Shown: positions 51,759 to 60,870 of the stretch, piece by piece
Numbering within the stretch: position 1 is the stretch's first letter
How the letters are laid out: each line of letters begins with the position of its first letter
Origin: CAWKCE01 sp032127035
GTDB taxonomy: Bacteria; Actinomycetota; Actinomycetes; JAHEKZ01
Direction: 5' to 3'
NCBI GenBank assembly: GCA_963848085.1
Contig: CAWKCE010000003.1
Span: forward strand, 372,001-436,000
DNA: 64,000 nt
The notes under the pieces: generated by a model
Told to the model about the DNA's origin: nothing
Seen by the model: the letters and a program-made list of their open reading frames with translations, nothing else
Database searches by the model: none
Program-made: the position numbers and the translations under genes

Positions 51759-53165
51759 ATGACCGATGAGCCGAACGGGCTCGACGTCCCCCCGGATGTC
51801 CTCGATCTCGACGTCGACGCCTTCCGGCAGTTCGGCTACTGGGTCGTCGACCGCACGATCGAGCACCTCGGATCGCTGCGTGAGCGTCCCGCAGTTCTGA
51901 CCGGCGACGCTGGCGAGCTCGACCAGATCCTCGGAGGGCCAGCCCCCAGTGGGGGAGCGCCGCTGCATGAGGGGCTCGCGCTGCTCGCGGACGTGGCGTT
52001 GGAAAACCAGCAGCATGGCGACCATCCGCGCTACTTCGCGCGAGTGCCTGGGCCGTCGTCTCACGTGGCGGTCCTCGGTGAGTGGATGGCCACCGGCATG
52101 CAGGCCATCGCGTCGTCCTGGGGCGGAGGATCGGGAACCGCCACGCTCGAGGTGGTCGCCCTGGACTGGCTGCGTGACGCCCTGGGTCTCGCGCCCAGCA
52201 GCGAGGGCATCCTCGTCTCGGGAGGCTCCATCGCCGGCACCACCGGGCTGCTGGTGGCCAGGGCGGAGAACGGTCTCGGAGTGCTGTACCTGTCGGACCA
52301 GACCCACTCATCGATCAGGCGCGGGGCACTGGCTATCGGCTGGCCGCCCGAGCAGCTGAGAACCCTCCCCACCGACTCCCTCGGTGCCCTCGTGCCCAGC
52401 GCACTGGAGTCCGCGATCGCGTCCGACTTAGCCGAGGGCAGGCGACCGTCGGTCGCCGTAGCCACGGCCGGCACGACGAACACCGGTGCTGTCGACGATC
52501 TTCCGGCCTTCGGCGAGATCTGCCGGCGACACGATCTGTGGCTGCACGTGGACGGGGCCTACGGCGGTCCGGCAGCGCTCGCCCCTGGCCGCAACGGGGT
52601 CCTCGGACTCGAGTGCGCCGACTCCTTCGTCCTGGACCCGCACAAGTGGCTGTTCCAGCCGTACGACGTTGGATGCCTGTGGGTCTCGCGGCCGGGTGCG
52701 CTGGAACGCACCTTCGCCATGTACCCGGAGTACCTGCGCGACGCCCAAGGGGGCCGGGTGGACCTCCACAACCGCGGCCTCGAGCTCACCCGGCGAAGTC
52801 GGGCCGCCAAGCTGTGGCTCACGCTTCGCACCTATGGAATCGACGCGCTCAGCAGTGCCGTGCAGCGTGGCATCGCCCTGGCCGAGGAGGCCCAGCGACT
52901 CGTCGAGAGCGAGCCAGGACTGGAGATCGTCACCCCAGCTCGTTTGGGAATCGTGACGTTCGCCGTCGACGGCGCAGACGACACCGCGCACGCCCGCATT
53001 GCAGCCGCGGTGAACTCCGATGGCTACGCGGCGATCACCGGAACAGTTGTGCGCGGCCGCTCGGTTCTGCGGCTGTGCACCATCAACCCGCGCACCACCG
53101 TGGATGACCTGGTCGGAACGGTGAGTCTCATCCAGCGCGCCGTAGCCGGTGAGACCGGCGCCTAG
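51759..53165 (+). CDS. Group II PLP-dependent decarboxylase
   Basis: 468 residues from ATG 51759. PLP lysine in DPHKWLFQPYDVG near residue 296; SGGSIAGTTGLLVAR and HVDGAYGGPAALAPG are the phosphate and pyridine-binding segments. It is of the aromatic-amino-acid/diaminobutyrate decarboxylase family; the substrate cannot be told from sequence. Runs directly behind the FAD oxidoreductase, so an amine formed here may be oxidised by it, or both act on one amino acid. Confidence 0.87.
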   Translation: MTDEPNGLDVPPDVLDLDVDAFRQFGYWVVDRTIEHLGSLRERPAVLTGDAGELDQILGGPAPSGGAPLHEGLALLADVALENQQHGDHPRYFARVPGPSSHVAVLGEWMATGMQAIASSWGGGSGTATLEVVALDWLRDALGLAPSSEGILVSGGSIAGTTGLLVARAENGLGVLYLSDQTHSSIRRGALAIGWPPEQLRTLPTDSLGALVPSALESAIASDLAEGRRPSVAVATAGTTNTGAVDDLPAFGEICRRHDLWLHVDGAYGGPAALAPGRNGVLGLECADSFVLDPHKWLFQPYDVGCLWVSRPGALERTFAMYPEYLRDAQGGRVDLHNRGLELTRRSRAAKLWLTLRTYGIDALSSAVQRGIALAEEAQRLVESEPGLEIVTPARLGIVTFAVDGADDTAHARIAAAVNSDGYAAITGTVVRGRSVLRLCTINPRTTVDDLVGTVSLIQRAVAGETGA

Positions 53166-53174
53166 GTCGGGTGC

Positions 53175-53927
53175 CTACGACACGCCGGGGAGCTCCGTCC
53201 GGTAGCAGCGGGTCCGGTAGGGCAGCGTGATCTGGGTCCTCCCTCGCAGGTCTGGGTGCGTGTCGAGGAGCGAGCGGACCGCAAGAATTGTGGTCGCTTG
53301 AGTTTCAGGTGACGCCGTCAGGAAATAGCTGCGCGAGGTGACCAGGTCGAGGAGAGTCTGCGCGTCGGTTCGGTGCGCCCAGTCGACCGTTCGGGAAGCC
53401 ATCGGACCGAAGGGGTGTCCGATGTGGGGATCCAGCTCGTCCTGCCCACCGGCGGTGTCCTGGTGCATGATCTGACCGAGCCTGCGCACCCAGTCGACGC
53501 GTTCGTCGCGATCGTTCCAGAGGAGTCCGAGCCGTCCCCCGGGCCGCAGGACCCTGGCCACTTCGGGTACTGCTCGACTTGGGTCAACCCAGTGCCACGC
53601 CTGGGCGACAAGCACCACATCGACGCTTGCATCCGCGAGCGGAATTGCCTCAGCGGCGCCCGTCACGAAGTGCACGTCTGGAACCGCTCGCTGTCCCTCG
53701 TGGCACATGCGAAATGAGGGATCGAGCGCCACGACCGCGCGGACACCGACTCCCACCTGGCGACTGAGCTTGCCGGTGCCGGCGCCGACGTCGAGAACCT
53801 GCCCGGCGCCGGCGGGGAGGAGCCAGTTGACGGCCGTTTGAGGGTACGGCGGTCTGACGCGCTCATAGGCCGCAGCGGCGGGTCCGAAGGACCTGGCCTG
53901 AGCCAGCCTCTGATCGTTCTCGGGCAC
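53175..53927 (-). CDS. SAM-dependent methyltransferase (class I)
   Basis: 250 residues from GTG 53927. Motif I VLDVGAGTGKLSRQV near residue 40, then ALDPSF, GAAEAIPLADASVDVVLVAQAWHW and VARVLRPGGRLGLLW: a UbiE/Met11 class I fold. Small-molecule target unknown. The start overlaps the stop of an upstream dehydrogenase remnant by one base (TAGTG). Confidence 0.87.
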   Translation of the reverse strand: MPENDQRLAQARSFGPAAAAYERVRPPYPQTAVNWLLPAGAGQVLDVGAGTGKLSRQVGVGVRAVVALDPSFRMCHEGQRAVPDVHFVTGAAEAIPLADASVDVVLVAQAWHWVDPSRAVPEVARVLRPGGRLGLLWNDRDERVDWVRRLGQIMHQDTAGGQDELDPHIGHPFGPMASRTVDWAHRTDAQTLLDLVTSRSYFLTASPETQATTILAVRSLLDTHPDLRGRTQITLPYRTRCYRTELPGVS

Positions 53928-54229
53928 TACGCGACCGGTGCCACAAGGGTGATGACGACGTTGCCGATCTTCTGTCCGGTCTCGACGTACCGGTAGGCGT
54001 CGACGATGTCTGCACACTCGTTGCCCAGGATCGCTGCCCGAGGACGCACCAGTCCGGTGAACACCTGTGCAATAAGGGGGCTGCCGCACCGGAAGCCGCA
54101 GTCGTTGCGCTGCACCGTGGTCGCGCGGACCAGGACCAACAGCTCGTCATCCTTGGGAGCCGGCGTTTTCACCTCAGTGATGCGCACGACTTCGGGTGGG
54201 CCGCATGTGTGATGAACGGCGGCCCGCAT
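53927..54229 (-). pseudogene. Medium-chain dehydrogenase with a central deletion
   Basis: 100 residues in one open frame: the first 79 or so match the N-terminus of a quinone-oxidoreductase-like MDR (MRAAVHHTCGPPEVVRITEV, then ATTVQRNDCGFRCGSP), and the last 20, YVETGQKIGNVVITLVAPVA, match the C-terminus. The cofactor-binding middle of about 220 residues is missing, joined in frame at DIVDA/YRYVETG. It cannot bind NADPH; translation may be kept only to couple to the methyltransferase. Confidence 0.82.
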
Positions 54230-54310
54230 CCGTCTACCGTAGCCATGTCATGCACATCCATCACATGCGCCGCCACCGCGTCCGCCCGAGCCAGTGAAGG
54301 GCTGACCACG

Positions 54311-55984
54311 ATGCCCGGAGGCAGACGAAACCCCGTCGACCTGGCGCTGCGCGAGCTCGTCGCTGTCTACCGAGCTGTTGGCACCGATCGCCCGGTCTCC
54401 CTCGACGAAGCGATCCACACCGCGGGAAACCACACGCGGCGCACGTTCCTGTGCGTCGCGGGGCTGGCCGCCGCGGGACTTGCTGCAGGTGGCTGCACCA
54501 CCTCTCACACGGCCGCAACGCTCTCCGTGCCTCGGACGACCAGCGCTGGCGGGCCTCGAGTCGTCGTAGTCGGCGCCGGACTGGCAGGCATGACTGCCGC
54601 CTACCGACTTCGGCAGGCGGGCGTGAACGTGCACGTCTACGAGGCACGTGACCGGGTCGGTGGCCGGTGCTGGAGCGCCCGGGGCTTCGCCGGGGGACAG
54701 GTGGGTGAGCACGGTGGTGAGTTCATCGACACCCGCCACGTCCATCTCAGAAGTCTCGCCACGGAGCTCGGGCTGACCCTCGACGACCTGTGGTCGGTGT
54801 GGGAACCGGGATCAACGTGGCTGCAGTACGTGGACGGCGAGGTCGTCAACGGCCGCCAGCTGCTGTCGGTCATGCAGCCGGCGATCCGTCGGCTGGTGTC
54901 GTTCGCCGGTGGGCAGGGACGCGGAATTGCGCCGGGAGCGAGCCGTGCCATGCGGCGGTTCGACGAGGCGACGATGGCCGACTGGTACGAGCAGGAGGTC
55001 GGCTCACTGGACAGTCCGGCGTACCGGCTCTGGGCGAGCGGGCAGGCAGGCTGGTGGGGGCTGGATCCGGAAGGGCTGGGCGCGGGGAACCTCATCGACT
55101 TCTACGCGACGGAGTACTCGGGCGACGACGAGCGATACACCGTCAGCGGGGGAAACGACCAGGTGCTCTCCCAGATCGCGGACGAGCTGGGTGCGGACAC
55201 GGTGTCGCTCGACTCGCCCCTGGAGTCGGTGAGCCTCACCTCGGACGGCGGATACGACCTGTCGTTCGGCGGTACGAGCAGCACGGTGTCCGCCGACCGG
55301 GTCGTCTTCACCCTGCCGTTCACGACCTTCCGGGAAGTCGACCTTTCGCGATCTGGCTTCTCCGCTGCCAGGCTCGCCCAGATTGAGCAGCTCGGCATGG
55401 GAACCAACGCGAAGGTCCTGCTCCAGTTCGACAAGTCCTTTCCGCAGGAGAGCTGGAGTGGCGGGATGCAGCGTGCCGACGCGCCCGCGTTCGGCACGTG
55501 GGAGAGCGGAGGAACCGATCCCGGAGCGGACGACTTCGGGCTGCTCACTGTCTTCAGCGGTGGCCGGGTGGGCACGGGCTACACCGCCGCTACTGCTCAC
55601 GATGTCGCCTCCGACCAAGTGGTCAGCGACACGCTGGCTGCCATCGACGCGGTGGCTCCTGGGACGGCGGCGTCGTACAACGGCAAGAGTTGGCTCGACT
55701 TGTGGGTCCAGGACCCGTGGTCCCGTGGTTCCTACGCTGCTTTCCTTCCCACACAGTTCACGACCATGTTCGGAGTTCTGGGCGTCGCTGAGGGAGCTGC
55801 CCACTTCGCAGGCGAGCACACCTCCACCTTCAGCCAGGGGTATCTCAACGGCGGCGTGGAGAGCGGCTCTCGGGCGGCGGCCGAAGTCCTGGACTCGTTG
55901 GGGCTTCCGTTGCCCGTGGGGCTCGCGACAACCTTCCGAGAACAAGCCCGGTTTGAACCGGTCTACCCCTGGGCATCCAGTTGA
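54311..55984 (+). CDS. Tat-exported flavin amine oxidase
   Basis: 557 residues from ATG 54311. A Tat-type motif RRTFLCVAGLAAAGLAAGGC near residue 52 ends in a lipobox, so the mature enzyme may be a surface lipoprotein. FAD fold VVVVGAGLAGMTAAYRLR near 88, then the monoamine-oxidase signatures RVGGRCWS and, near the end, HFAGEHTSTFSQGYLNGG. Oxidises amines outside the membrane; hydrogen peroxide would be formed close to katG-encoded protection only by function. It diverges from the dehydrogenase remnant. Confidence 0.87.
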   Translation: MPGGRRNPVDLALRELVAVYRAVGTDRPVSLDEAIHTAGNHTRRTFLCVAGLAAAGLAAGGCTTSHTAATLSVPRTTSAGGPRVVVVGAGLAGMTAAYRLRQAGVNVHVYEARDRVGGRCWSARGFAGGQVGEHGGEFIDTRHVHLRSLATELGLTLDDLWSVWEPGSTWLQYVDGEVVNGRQLLSVMQPAIRRLVSFAGGQGRGIAPGASRAMRRFDEATMADWYEQEVGSLDSPAYRLWASGQAGWWGLDPEGLGAGNLIDFYATEYSGDDERYTVSGGNDQVLSQIADELGADTVSLDSPLESVSLTSDGGYDLSFGGTSSTVSADRVVFTLPFTTFREVDLSRSGFSAARLAQIEQLGMGTNAKVLLQFDKSFPQESWSGGMQRADAPAFGTWESGGTDPGADDFGLLTVFSGGRVGTGYTAATAHDVASDQVVSDTLAAIDAVAPGTAASYNGKSWLDLWVQDPWSRGSYAAFLPTQFTTMFGVLGVAEGAAHFAGEHTSTFSQGYLNGGVESGSRAAAEVLDSLGLPLPVGLATTFREQARFEPVYPWASS

Positions 55985-56044
55985 TCCGCCACGATTCGGT
56001 AACGCGGCACCGTCGGCCGTTGGTTGGATCCGTAGTGTGAGTGC

Positions 56045-58063
56045 ATGCCACTGAGAACCCGGTCCGCGGTTGCGGCCGCCACGGTCGTCGGCGCCGTGAC
56101 GGCGATGGTGGTGACCACCGCCCCATTCCAAGCGGTGGCCGCCACGGCCAGGCCGGCAGTGACGTCGGAGTTTGCCCTGGCCGCGGCGGCGCGGCAGGCC
56201 CCGTCGCCGGCCGTCGTCTGGGATGACTGCCGCAGCTGGCTTCCCGCCCGAGCCAGGTGCGGCCACATCCGGGTTGCCGCCGATCCGTTGCGACCCGGAC
56301 TCGGGATGCAGCGCGTCGGGTTCGAGCTGTACCGGCGCAAGGACAAGACCCGCCAGTCGCTGGGCACGCTGGTGGCGCAGGAGGGGGGCCCCGGCTACCC
56401 GAGCACGGCCAGCCGGGGCTACTACCTCGGCCTGTTCCGGCCCATGGCCGACCGCCACGACGTCCTTCTCGTCGACATCCGGGGCACCGGTACCTCGGGG
56501 GCGCTGCTGTGCCGCCCCCTGCAGCGCGGTACCAAGCCCTACCTCAAGGCGGTGGCCGCCTGCGGCAAACAGCTGGGCAAGCGGGCAGACACCTATGGCA
56601 CCGCGTACGGCGCAGACGACATGGCGCTTGTGCTGGATGCGTTGGGGATCGCGAAGATCGACCTGTACGGCGACTCCTACGGAACGTTCTTTGCCCAGAC
56701 CTTCGCCCTGCGTCACCCCGACCGAGTTCGTACCCTCGTGCTCGACGCGTCCTATCCGGTCTCGGGCCAGGACCCGTGGTGGCGTGACACCAACCGGGCC
56801 ATCGTCGACGCGGTGACCCGGGTGTGTGAGCGTGACGCACGGTGCGCCGCCCGGCCCGGCTCGGCGGTGGGAAGACTCCGGGCGGTGGCCGACCGGGTGC
56901 ACCGGAACCCGGTTCGCGGTCTTGCTTACGACGCTGAGGGCAACCTTCGCAAGGTGAAGCTCGACGGCGTCAACCTCGCGCTCGTTACCGCCTATGCCAC
57001 CTACGGAACAAGCAACTACCGCGAGCTCGATGCCGCCCTCCGGGCCTACCGCAGGGGGTACGACGCGCCGCTGTTTCGGATGGTCGCGGAGAACATTGTC
57101 ACCGACCCGAACAGCGGACCCATCGCCTGGTACTCCGCTGCCGAGTACGTTGCGGTGATCTGCAACGACTACCCCCAGCTGTGGGACGTGTCCCTCCCCC
57201 CGGGCCCCGCCCGCAAGCAGCAGTACCAGGACTCCGTCGCGGATGTGAAGGCGAACGACCCCACGGGCTTCGCCCCGTTCCGCGTCGATGACTGGATCGA
57301 CACCGACTGGGTAGAACAGCGCACCTGCCTCGGCTGGCCGACGCCCAGCGACCCGCTGCCTCCGGAGCCGCCGGGCGCGGTCTACCCGACGGTGCCTACG
57401 CTGGTGCTGTCCGGTGACCTGGACTCGGTGACCTCGCCGGAGGGCGGGCTCGACGTCGCGGGCCGGTTCCCCCAGTCGACATTTGTGTCGGTCCCGAACT
57501 CCGGGCACGTCACCGCCTTGGGGGACCGGCAAGGATGCATCGCGGGCATCGTGGTGCGCTTCATCCGCGCCGGAGGGTCGGCCGGTGACACGTCGTGCGT
57601 CTCGGAGTACGTGCCGGTTCGTGCTGTCCCGCGATTCGCCCGGACCGCCGCTGGGATGACGGCCGCGAGCCAGGGTCTCGCCGTGTCCTCAACGCAGAAG
57701 GACCGTCGGGTTGTCGCCAGCGCCTTGTACGCATCGGCCGATGTTCTCACTCGCTGGTACAACAACTACAGCGGCGACGGCGTGGGTCTGCGCGGAGGCA
57801 CCTTCGAGTACAAGGGTAACGGGTCTGGCGTCGTGACCTTCACGATGCGCCGCGTCGCGTTCGTGCGCGACGTGGCCGTCACTGGCACGCTGCGCTGGAA
57901 CCGCAAGACCGGGTCGATGCGGACGGTGATCCAGGTCAACGGCCCAGCGGGCCACGATGGACGCCTCACGGCGCACTGGAACGATTGGTCGCCGGCCGCC
58001 GAAGCGTCGGTCACGGGCCGAATCGGGGGCCGGCCGGTGAAGCTTTCCACCCCAGCGCCCTAG
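56045..58063 (+). CDS. Secreted alpha/beta hydrolase (tripeptidyl aminopeptidase-like)
   Basis: 672 residues. Signal peptide AVAAATVVGAVTAMVVTTAP, cleaved near residue 33. The nucleophile is Ser in YGDSYGTFFAQ near 223, the acid Asp in LSGDLDSVTSP near 461 and His in PNSGHVTALG near 486; EGGPGYPST is the oxyanion HGGPG-type loop. A C-terminal beta-rich domain of about 150 residues is added. TAP-like hydrolases remove tripeptides from secreted proteins. Confidence 0.85.
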   Translation: MPLRTRSAVAAATVVGAVTAMVVTTAPFQAVAATARPAVTSEFALAAAARQAPSPAVVWDDCRSWLPARARCGHIRVAADPLRPGLGMQRVGFELYRRKDKTRQSLGTLVAQEGGPGYPSTASRGYYLGLFRPMADRHDVLLVDIRGTGTSGALLCRPLQRGTKPYLKAVAACGKQLGKRADTYGTAYGADDMALVLDALGIAKIDLYGDSYGTFFAQTFALRHPDRVRTLVLDASYPVSGQDPWWRDTNRAIVDAVTRVCERDARCAARPGSAVGRLRAVADRVHRNPVRGLAYDAEGNLRKVKLDGVNLALVTAYATYGTSNYRELDAALRAYRRGYDAPLFRMVAENIVTDPNSGPIAWYSAAEYVAVICNDYPQLWDVSLPPGPARKQQYQDSVADVKANDPTGFAPFRVDDWIDTDWVEQRTCLGWPTPSDPLPPEPPGAVYPTVPTLVLSGDLDSVTSPEGGLDVAGRFPQSTFVSVPNSGHVTALGDRQGCIAGIVVRFIRAGGSAGDTSCVSEYVPVRAVPRFARTAAGMTAASQGLAVSSTQKDRRVVASALYASADVLTRWYNNYSGDGVGLRGGTFEYKGNGSGVVTFTMRRVAFVRDVAVTGTLRWNRKTGSMRTVIQVNGPAGHDGRLTAHWNDWSPAAEASVTGRIGGRPVKLSTPAP

Positions 58064-58088
58064 CGCGGCACCCATCAACGGAGACTGC

Positions 58089-58460
58089 ATGGCTGACGCT
58101 GATGACGTCCGTCGGATCGCCCTTGGCCTGCCCGAGGTGGTGGAGATCGACAGCGACGGCTTCGACTTCCGCGTGGCCGGCAAGGGATTTGTCTGGTCCT
58201 ACCCCGAGCGGGTTCCCGGGAAGTCACGCGTGATTCGCACCGACGTCGCGGTGCTCTACGTCGGCGACGAGGGGGAGAAGCAGGCGTTGCTGCTCGGCGA
58301 GCCCCATCGGTTCTTCACTGATCCTGGACACCAGGGTTGGCCGCTCGTCCTGCTCCGGTTGGCCGAGGTTGACGTCGAGCGCCTCGCCGAGCTGGTGTCA
58401 GACGCGTGGCGGATGCGTGCTCCGGCCGATATCGCCGGCACGTTGGGCCGGCGAGACTGA
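58089..58460 (+). CDS. MmcQ/YjbR family protein
   Basis: 123 residues. ADDVRRIALGLPEVVEIDSDGFDFRVAGKGF at the start and VDVERLAELVSDAWRMRAP near the end are MmcQ/YjbR features (double-wing DNA-binding-like fold). Function unknown. It follows the hydrolase by 25 bases on the same strand. Confidence 0.85.
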   Translation: MADADDVRRIALGLPEVVEIDSDGFDFRVAGKGFVWSYPERVPGKSRVIRTDVAVLYVGDEGEKQALLLGEPHRFFTDPGHQGWPLVLLRLAEVDVERLAELVSDAWRMRAPADIAGTLGRRD

Positions 58461-58476
58461 GCGCGCTCCGTTTCGG

Positions 58477-58872
58477 CTAGGCCGCCTCGGGGTCCGGCTG
58501 GTGGATGCCGAACGTGTTGCCCTCCGTGTCGATGTAGTACCCCTGCCACGCCATTCCGGGCAGCGCCATCTTCGCCAGCGCGACCTGGCCTCCGGCAGCG
58601 AGAATCAGACGCTCGGTCGCGTCGTAGTCCCCGATGCCCATCGTGCAGACGTAGCCGTTCGTGCCATGGCCCAGGGGCGGGGCGGGCACGGGTCGCTTCA
58701 GGAGCCCACCGTTGATCCCGGGCTCGTCGTCGGGGCCGGTGACGATCCCCCAGTACGTGTCGCCGGTGAAGCCGCTGTAGTCCTCGAACGACCAGCCGAA
58801 TACCGCCGCATAGAACGCCTTCGCGCGCTCGACGTCGTCGGCCTGGATCTCGAAGTGCACGACACGGGACAT
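58477..58872 (-). CDS. VOC family (glyoxalase-like) protein
   Basis: 131 residues from ATG 58872, with AGGAGGT five bases ahead. Two vicinal-oxygen-chelate halves: VVHFEIQADDVERAKAFYAAVFGW and, later, GYVCTMGIGDYDATERLILAAG ending YYIDTEGNTFGIHQPD. Metal ligands are likely His and Glu; substrate unknown. Confidence 0.88.
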   Translation of the reverse strand: MSRVVHFEIQADDVERAKAFYAAVFGWSFEDYSGFTGDTYWGIVTGPDDEPGINGGLLKRPVPAPPLGHGTNGYVCTMGIGDYDATERLILAAGGQVALAKMALPGMAWQGYYIDTEGNTFGIHQPDPEAA

Positions 58873-58950
58873 GGTGACCTCCTGGTTCGGGTCCAGCGCC
58901 GAGTCTTCCACGGCGGTTCGCCCTATGTGATGGCGTCGGCGCCCGCCCCG

Positions 58951-59268
58951 CTACCCGCGCCGGCGCGTGAGCAGGTAGACGACGACCACCAGGCCGACGA
59001 CTGCGGCGAGGCGGTTGGGATCGACAGCGGGCCGCCAGGCGACTGTGCCGTCCTTGATCACGTATGCGCCGGCGGGGCGGGCGTTCACACCGAAGCCGCC
59101 GCCTTGACCCTCCTGGCCGTTCGCGTCCTGTCCGTTGCCCCCTCCGGCGCCGCCGGAGATCGTGGCGGCTGGAATCACCGTGAGACCGTCCTGCTCGATC
59201 GGTTCGGCGAAGACGCGCCTGACCGTGATGGTGTCGCTTGCCTTGCTGAACACGTCAGCTACCGTCAT
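58951..59268 (-). CDS. GerW/YtfJ-like family protein
   Basis: 105 residues. VRRVFAEPIEQDGLTVIPAA, a Gly-rich linker, GGGFGVNARPAGAYVIKDG and WRPAVDPNRL are the GerW family core; a hydrophobic C-terminal segment (LAAVVGLVVVVYLLTRR) could be a membrane anchor. In Bacillus the homolog acts in spore germination; actinobacterial copies have unknown roles. Confidence 0.85.
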   Translation of the reverse strand: MTVADVFSKASDTITVRRVFAEPIEQDGLTVIPAATISGGAGGGNGQDANGQEGQGGGFGVNARPAGAYVIKDGTVAWRPAVDPNRLAAVVGLVVVVYLLTRRRG

Positions 59269-59396
59269 GACTCGCTCCTTTCACTCGTCCACCGCCCTAT
59301 TCTCGTCAGGCTGCTCGCCGGCGGACAGGGCATGAGGTCCCCGGCGACGACCTGTTCGTGGGTGGGGAAACGAACCTGGCACCAAGGAGGCTGAAC

Positions 59397-59885
59397 GTGA
59401 CCGCTACTGGTGAGTTCGACCCTGCCCGAGACCTTCTGCTCGAGCGGGTGGTTCCGGTCCCTCGCGCTTTCGTGTGGGCGGCGTGGACCCAACCCGACCT
59501 CGTGGTCCAGTGGTTCACGCCCGCGCCGTACACCACGGTCGACTGCGAGATCGACCTGCGGCCAGGTGGGCTCTTCCGCACGGTCATGCGATCGCCGGAG
59601 GGTGAACGCTTCGACAACGCCGGCTGCTACCTCGAGGTGGTGGAGCCAGAGCGCCTGGTGTGGACGTCGGCTCTCGGTCCTGGCTACCGACCGGCGGCCG
59701 TCGAGGAGCTGGCGTTCACGGCCGTGCTGTCGCTGTCCGAGGTCGACGGCGGCACGAAGTACTCGGCGCTTGCCAGACACGGTGACCCGGAGACGGCGCA
59801 GCGCCACGAAGAAATGGGCTTCCATGTCGGGTGGGGAGCCGCGCTGGACCAGCTCGTCGCCTTGGCGGGTCGCTCGCAGCAGTAG
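59397..59885 (+). CDS. SRPBCC/AHSA1 domain protein
   Basis: 162 residues from GTG 59397, with AAGGAGG six bases ahead. Characteristic LLERVVPVPRAFVWAAWTQPDL, the conserved Trp-Phe of VQWFTP, and FHVGWGAALDQLVALA at the end. Unlike the copy at 41.6 kb it has no ArsR partner. Ligand unknown. Confidence 0.87.
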   Translation: MTATGEFDPARDLLLERVVPVPRAFVWAAWTQPDLVVQWFTPAPYTTVDCEIDLRPGGLFRTVMRSPEGERFDNAGCYLEVVEPERLVWTSALGPGYRPAAVEELAFTAVLSLSEVDGGTKYSALARHGDPETAQRHEEMGFHVGWGAALDQLVALAGRSQQ

Positions 59886-60017
59886 TCCCGGCAGTACACG
59901 AGTCATGACCGGGCGTGGCTGCGCGGGAGCATGGACATGGACCCGTCCGACGGCGAGCGCAAGTACCCGCTGACTTGCATCTGCGAAGGCTGAGGCGCCT
60001 GGCCCCAACCGGCGCCG

Positions 60018-60821
60018 CTAGTCGTCACCAAACAGCAGCCCGCCGAGCCCTCGACGCAGGCCCGGGGTGTCAGCAACCCTGCGCACTGCCAGCAGCGTGC
60101 CGTCGACGTAGGGAGCCGGGTCCGAGCCGGGGTCGTGGCGCATGACCAGTCGCTCGCCCGCGCCGCCGAACACGATCTCGGTCGTGACGACGAAACTGGG
60201 GAGCCGCACCGAATGGACGCGCGTGCCCGCCACGTCTGCCCCGCGGGCCTCGACCGGGCCAAGGACGTCGTCGACGGGTACGGCGACAGCCGGTGCTCGT
60301 ACAGCACCCAACGCTTCCGCGAGCTCTCGCGCGGTACCGCTGGGGACGTCGGGCTTGGATGCGCTGGCGTAGTCGATGATCTCCCAGGAGTCGAGCACCC
60401 GCGCCGCAGTCGCTGCGGCCCGGCCGAGCACGGCGGCCATGACCGAGAAGTTCCCCGCTGCGATGACGCCCACGCGCTTCTCGCGGGCCAGGCGGTCGAG
60501 CTCCTGGTAGTCCCGCCCGGTGAGCCCGCTCGAGCCGACCACCGCGTGTGCCCCGCTCTCGACCGCAGCCCAGACGTTCTCCCGGACCGCCGACGCGCTG
60601 GTGTAGTCGACCACCACATCGACCTCGGCCCCTTGGACGGCGGCGGCAACGCTCGAGAAGACGTGCCCATCCGCGTCGAGCCCGCTGACGTCCGCGAGCG
60701 AGCGGCCTGCCTCCGATCGCGACACCCCGCAGACCAGGGCCAGGTCGGGGGCGTCGTTGATCGCCGAGGCGATCGCTGGGGCCGTCCAGCCGGTGATACC
60801 GGCGAAGCAGACGTTGATCAC
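60018..60821 (-). CDS. DapB-like reductase lacking catalytic histidines
   Basis: 267 residues. It keeps the dihydrodipicolinate reductase plan: N-terminal CFAGITGWTAPAIASAI (an altered GxxGxxG), GVIAAGNFSVMAAVL, PDVPSGTA and VHSVRLPSFVVTTEIVFGG. In true DapB the catalytic segment is E-L-H-H-x-x-K-x-D-A-P-S-G-T; here it reads YASASKPDVPSGT, so both His are gone while the Lys stays. It lies 49 bases downstream of acdS on the same strand and probably acts on a different substrate than in lysine synthesis. Confidence 0.8.
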   Translation of the reverse strand: MINVCFAGITGWTAPAIASAINDAPDLALVCGVSRSEAGRSLADVSGLDADGHVFSSVAAAVQGAEVDVVVDYTSASAVRENVWAAVESGAHAVVGSSGLTGRDYQELDRLAREKRVGVIAAGNFSVMAAVLGRAAATAARVLDSWEIIDYASASKPDVPSGTARELAEALGAVRAPAVAVPVDDVLGPVEARGADVAGTRVHSVRLPSFVVTTEIVFGGAGERLVMRHDPGSDPAPYVDGTLLAVRRVADTPGLRRGLGGLLFGDD

Positions 60822-60870
60822 GGGTTTCCCTTCGTGCTGAGCGTGGCGCGAACGCAGCCAGCCAGTTGGC

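Noticed and set aside
55004..57532. 842-codon minus-strand frame opposite amine oxidase and hydrolase
   Set aside because: Arg/Gly/Val-rich shadow without domains, opposite two clear genes.
59931..59993. 20-codon ORF with MDMDPSDGERKYPLTCICEG
   Set aside because: No ribosome-binding site or match; too short to call, possibly a fragment.
60018..60821. Lysine-pathway dapB
   Set aside because: Catalytic His pair absent, dinucleotide motif altered and no lysine genes nearby.
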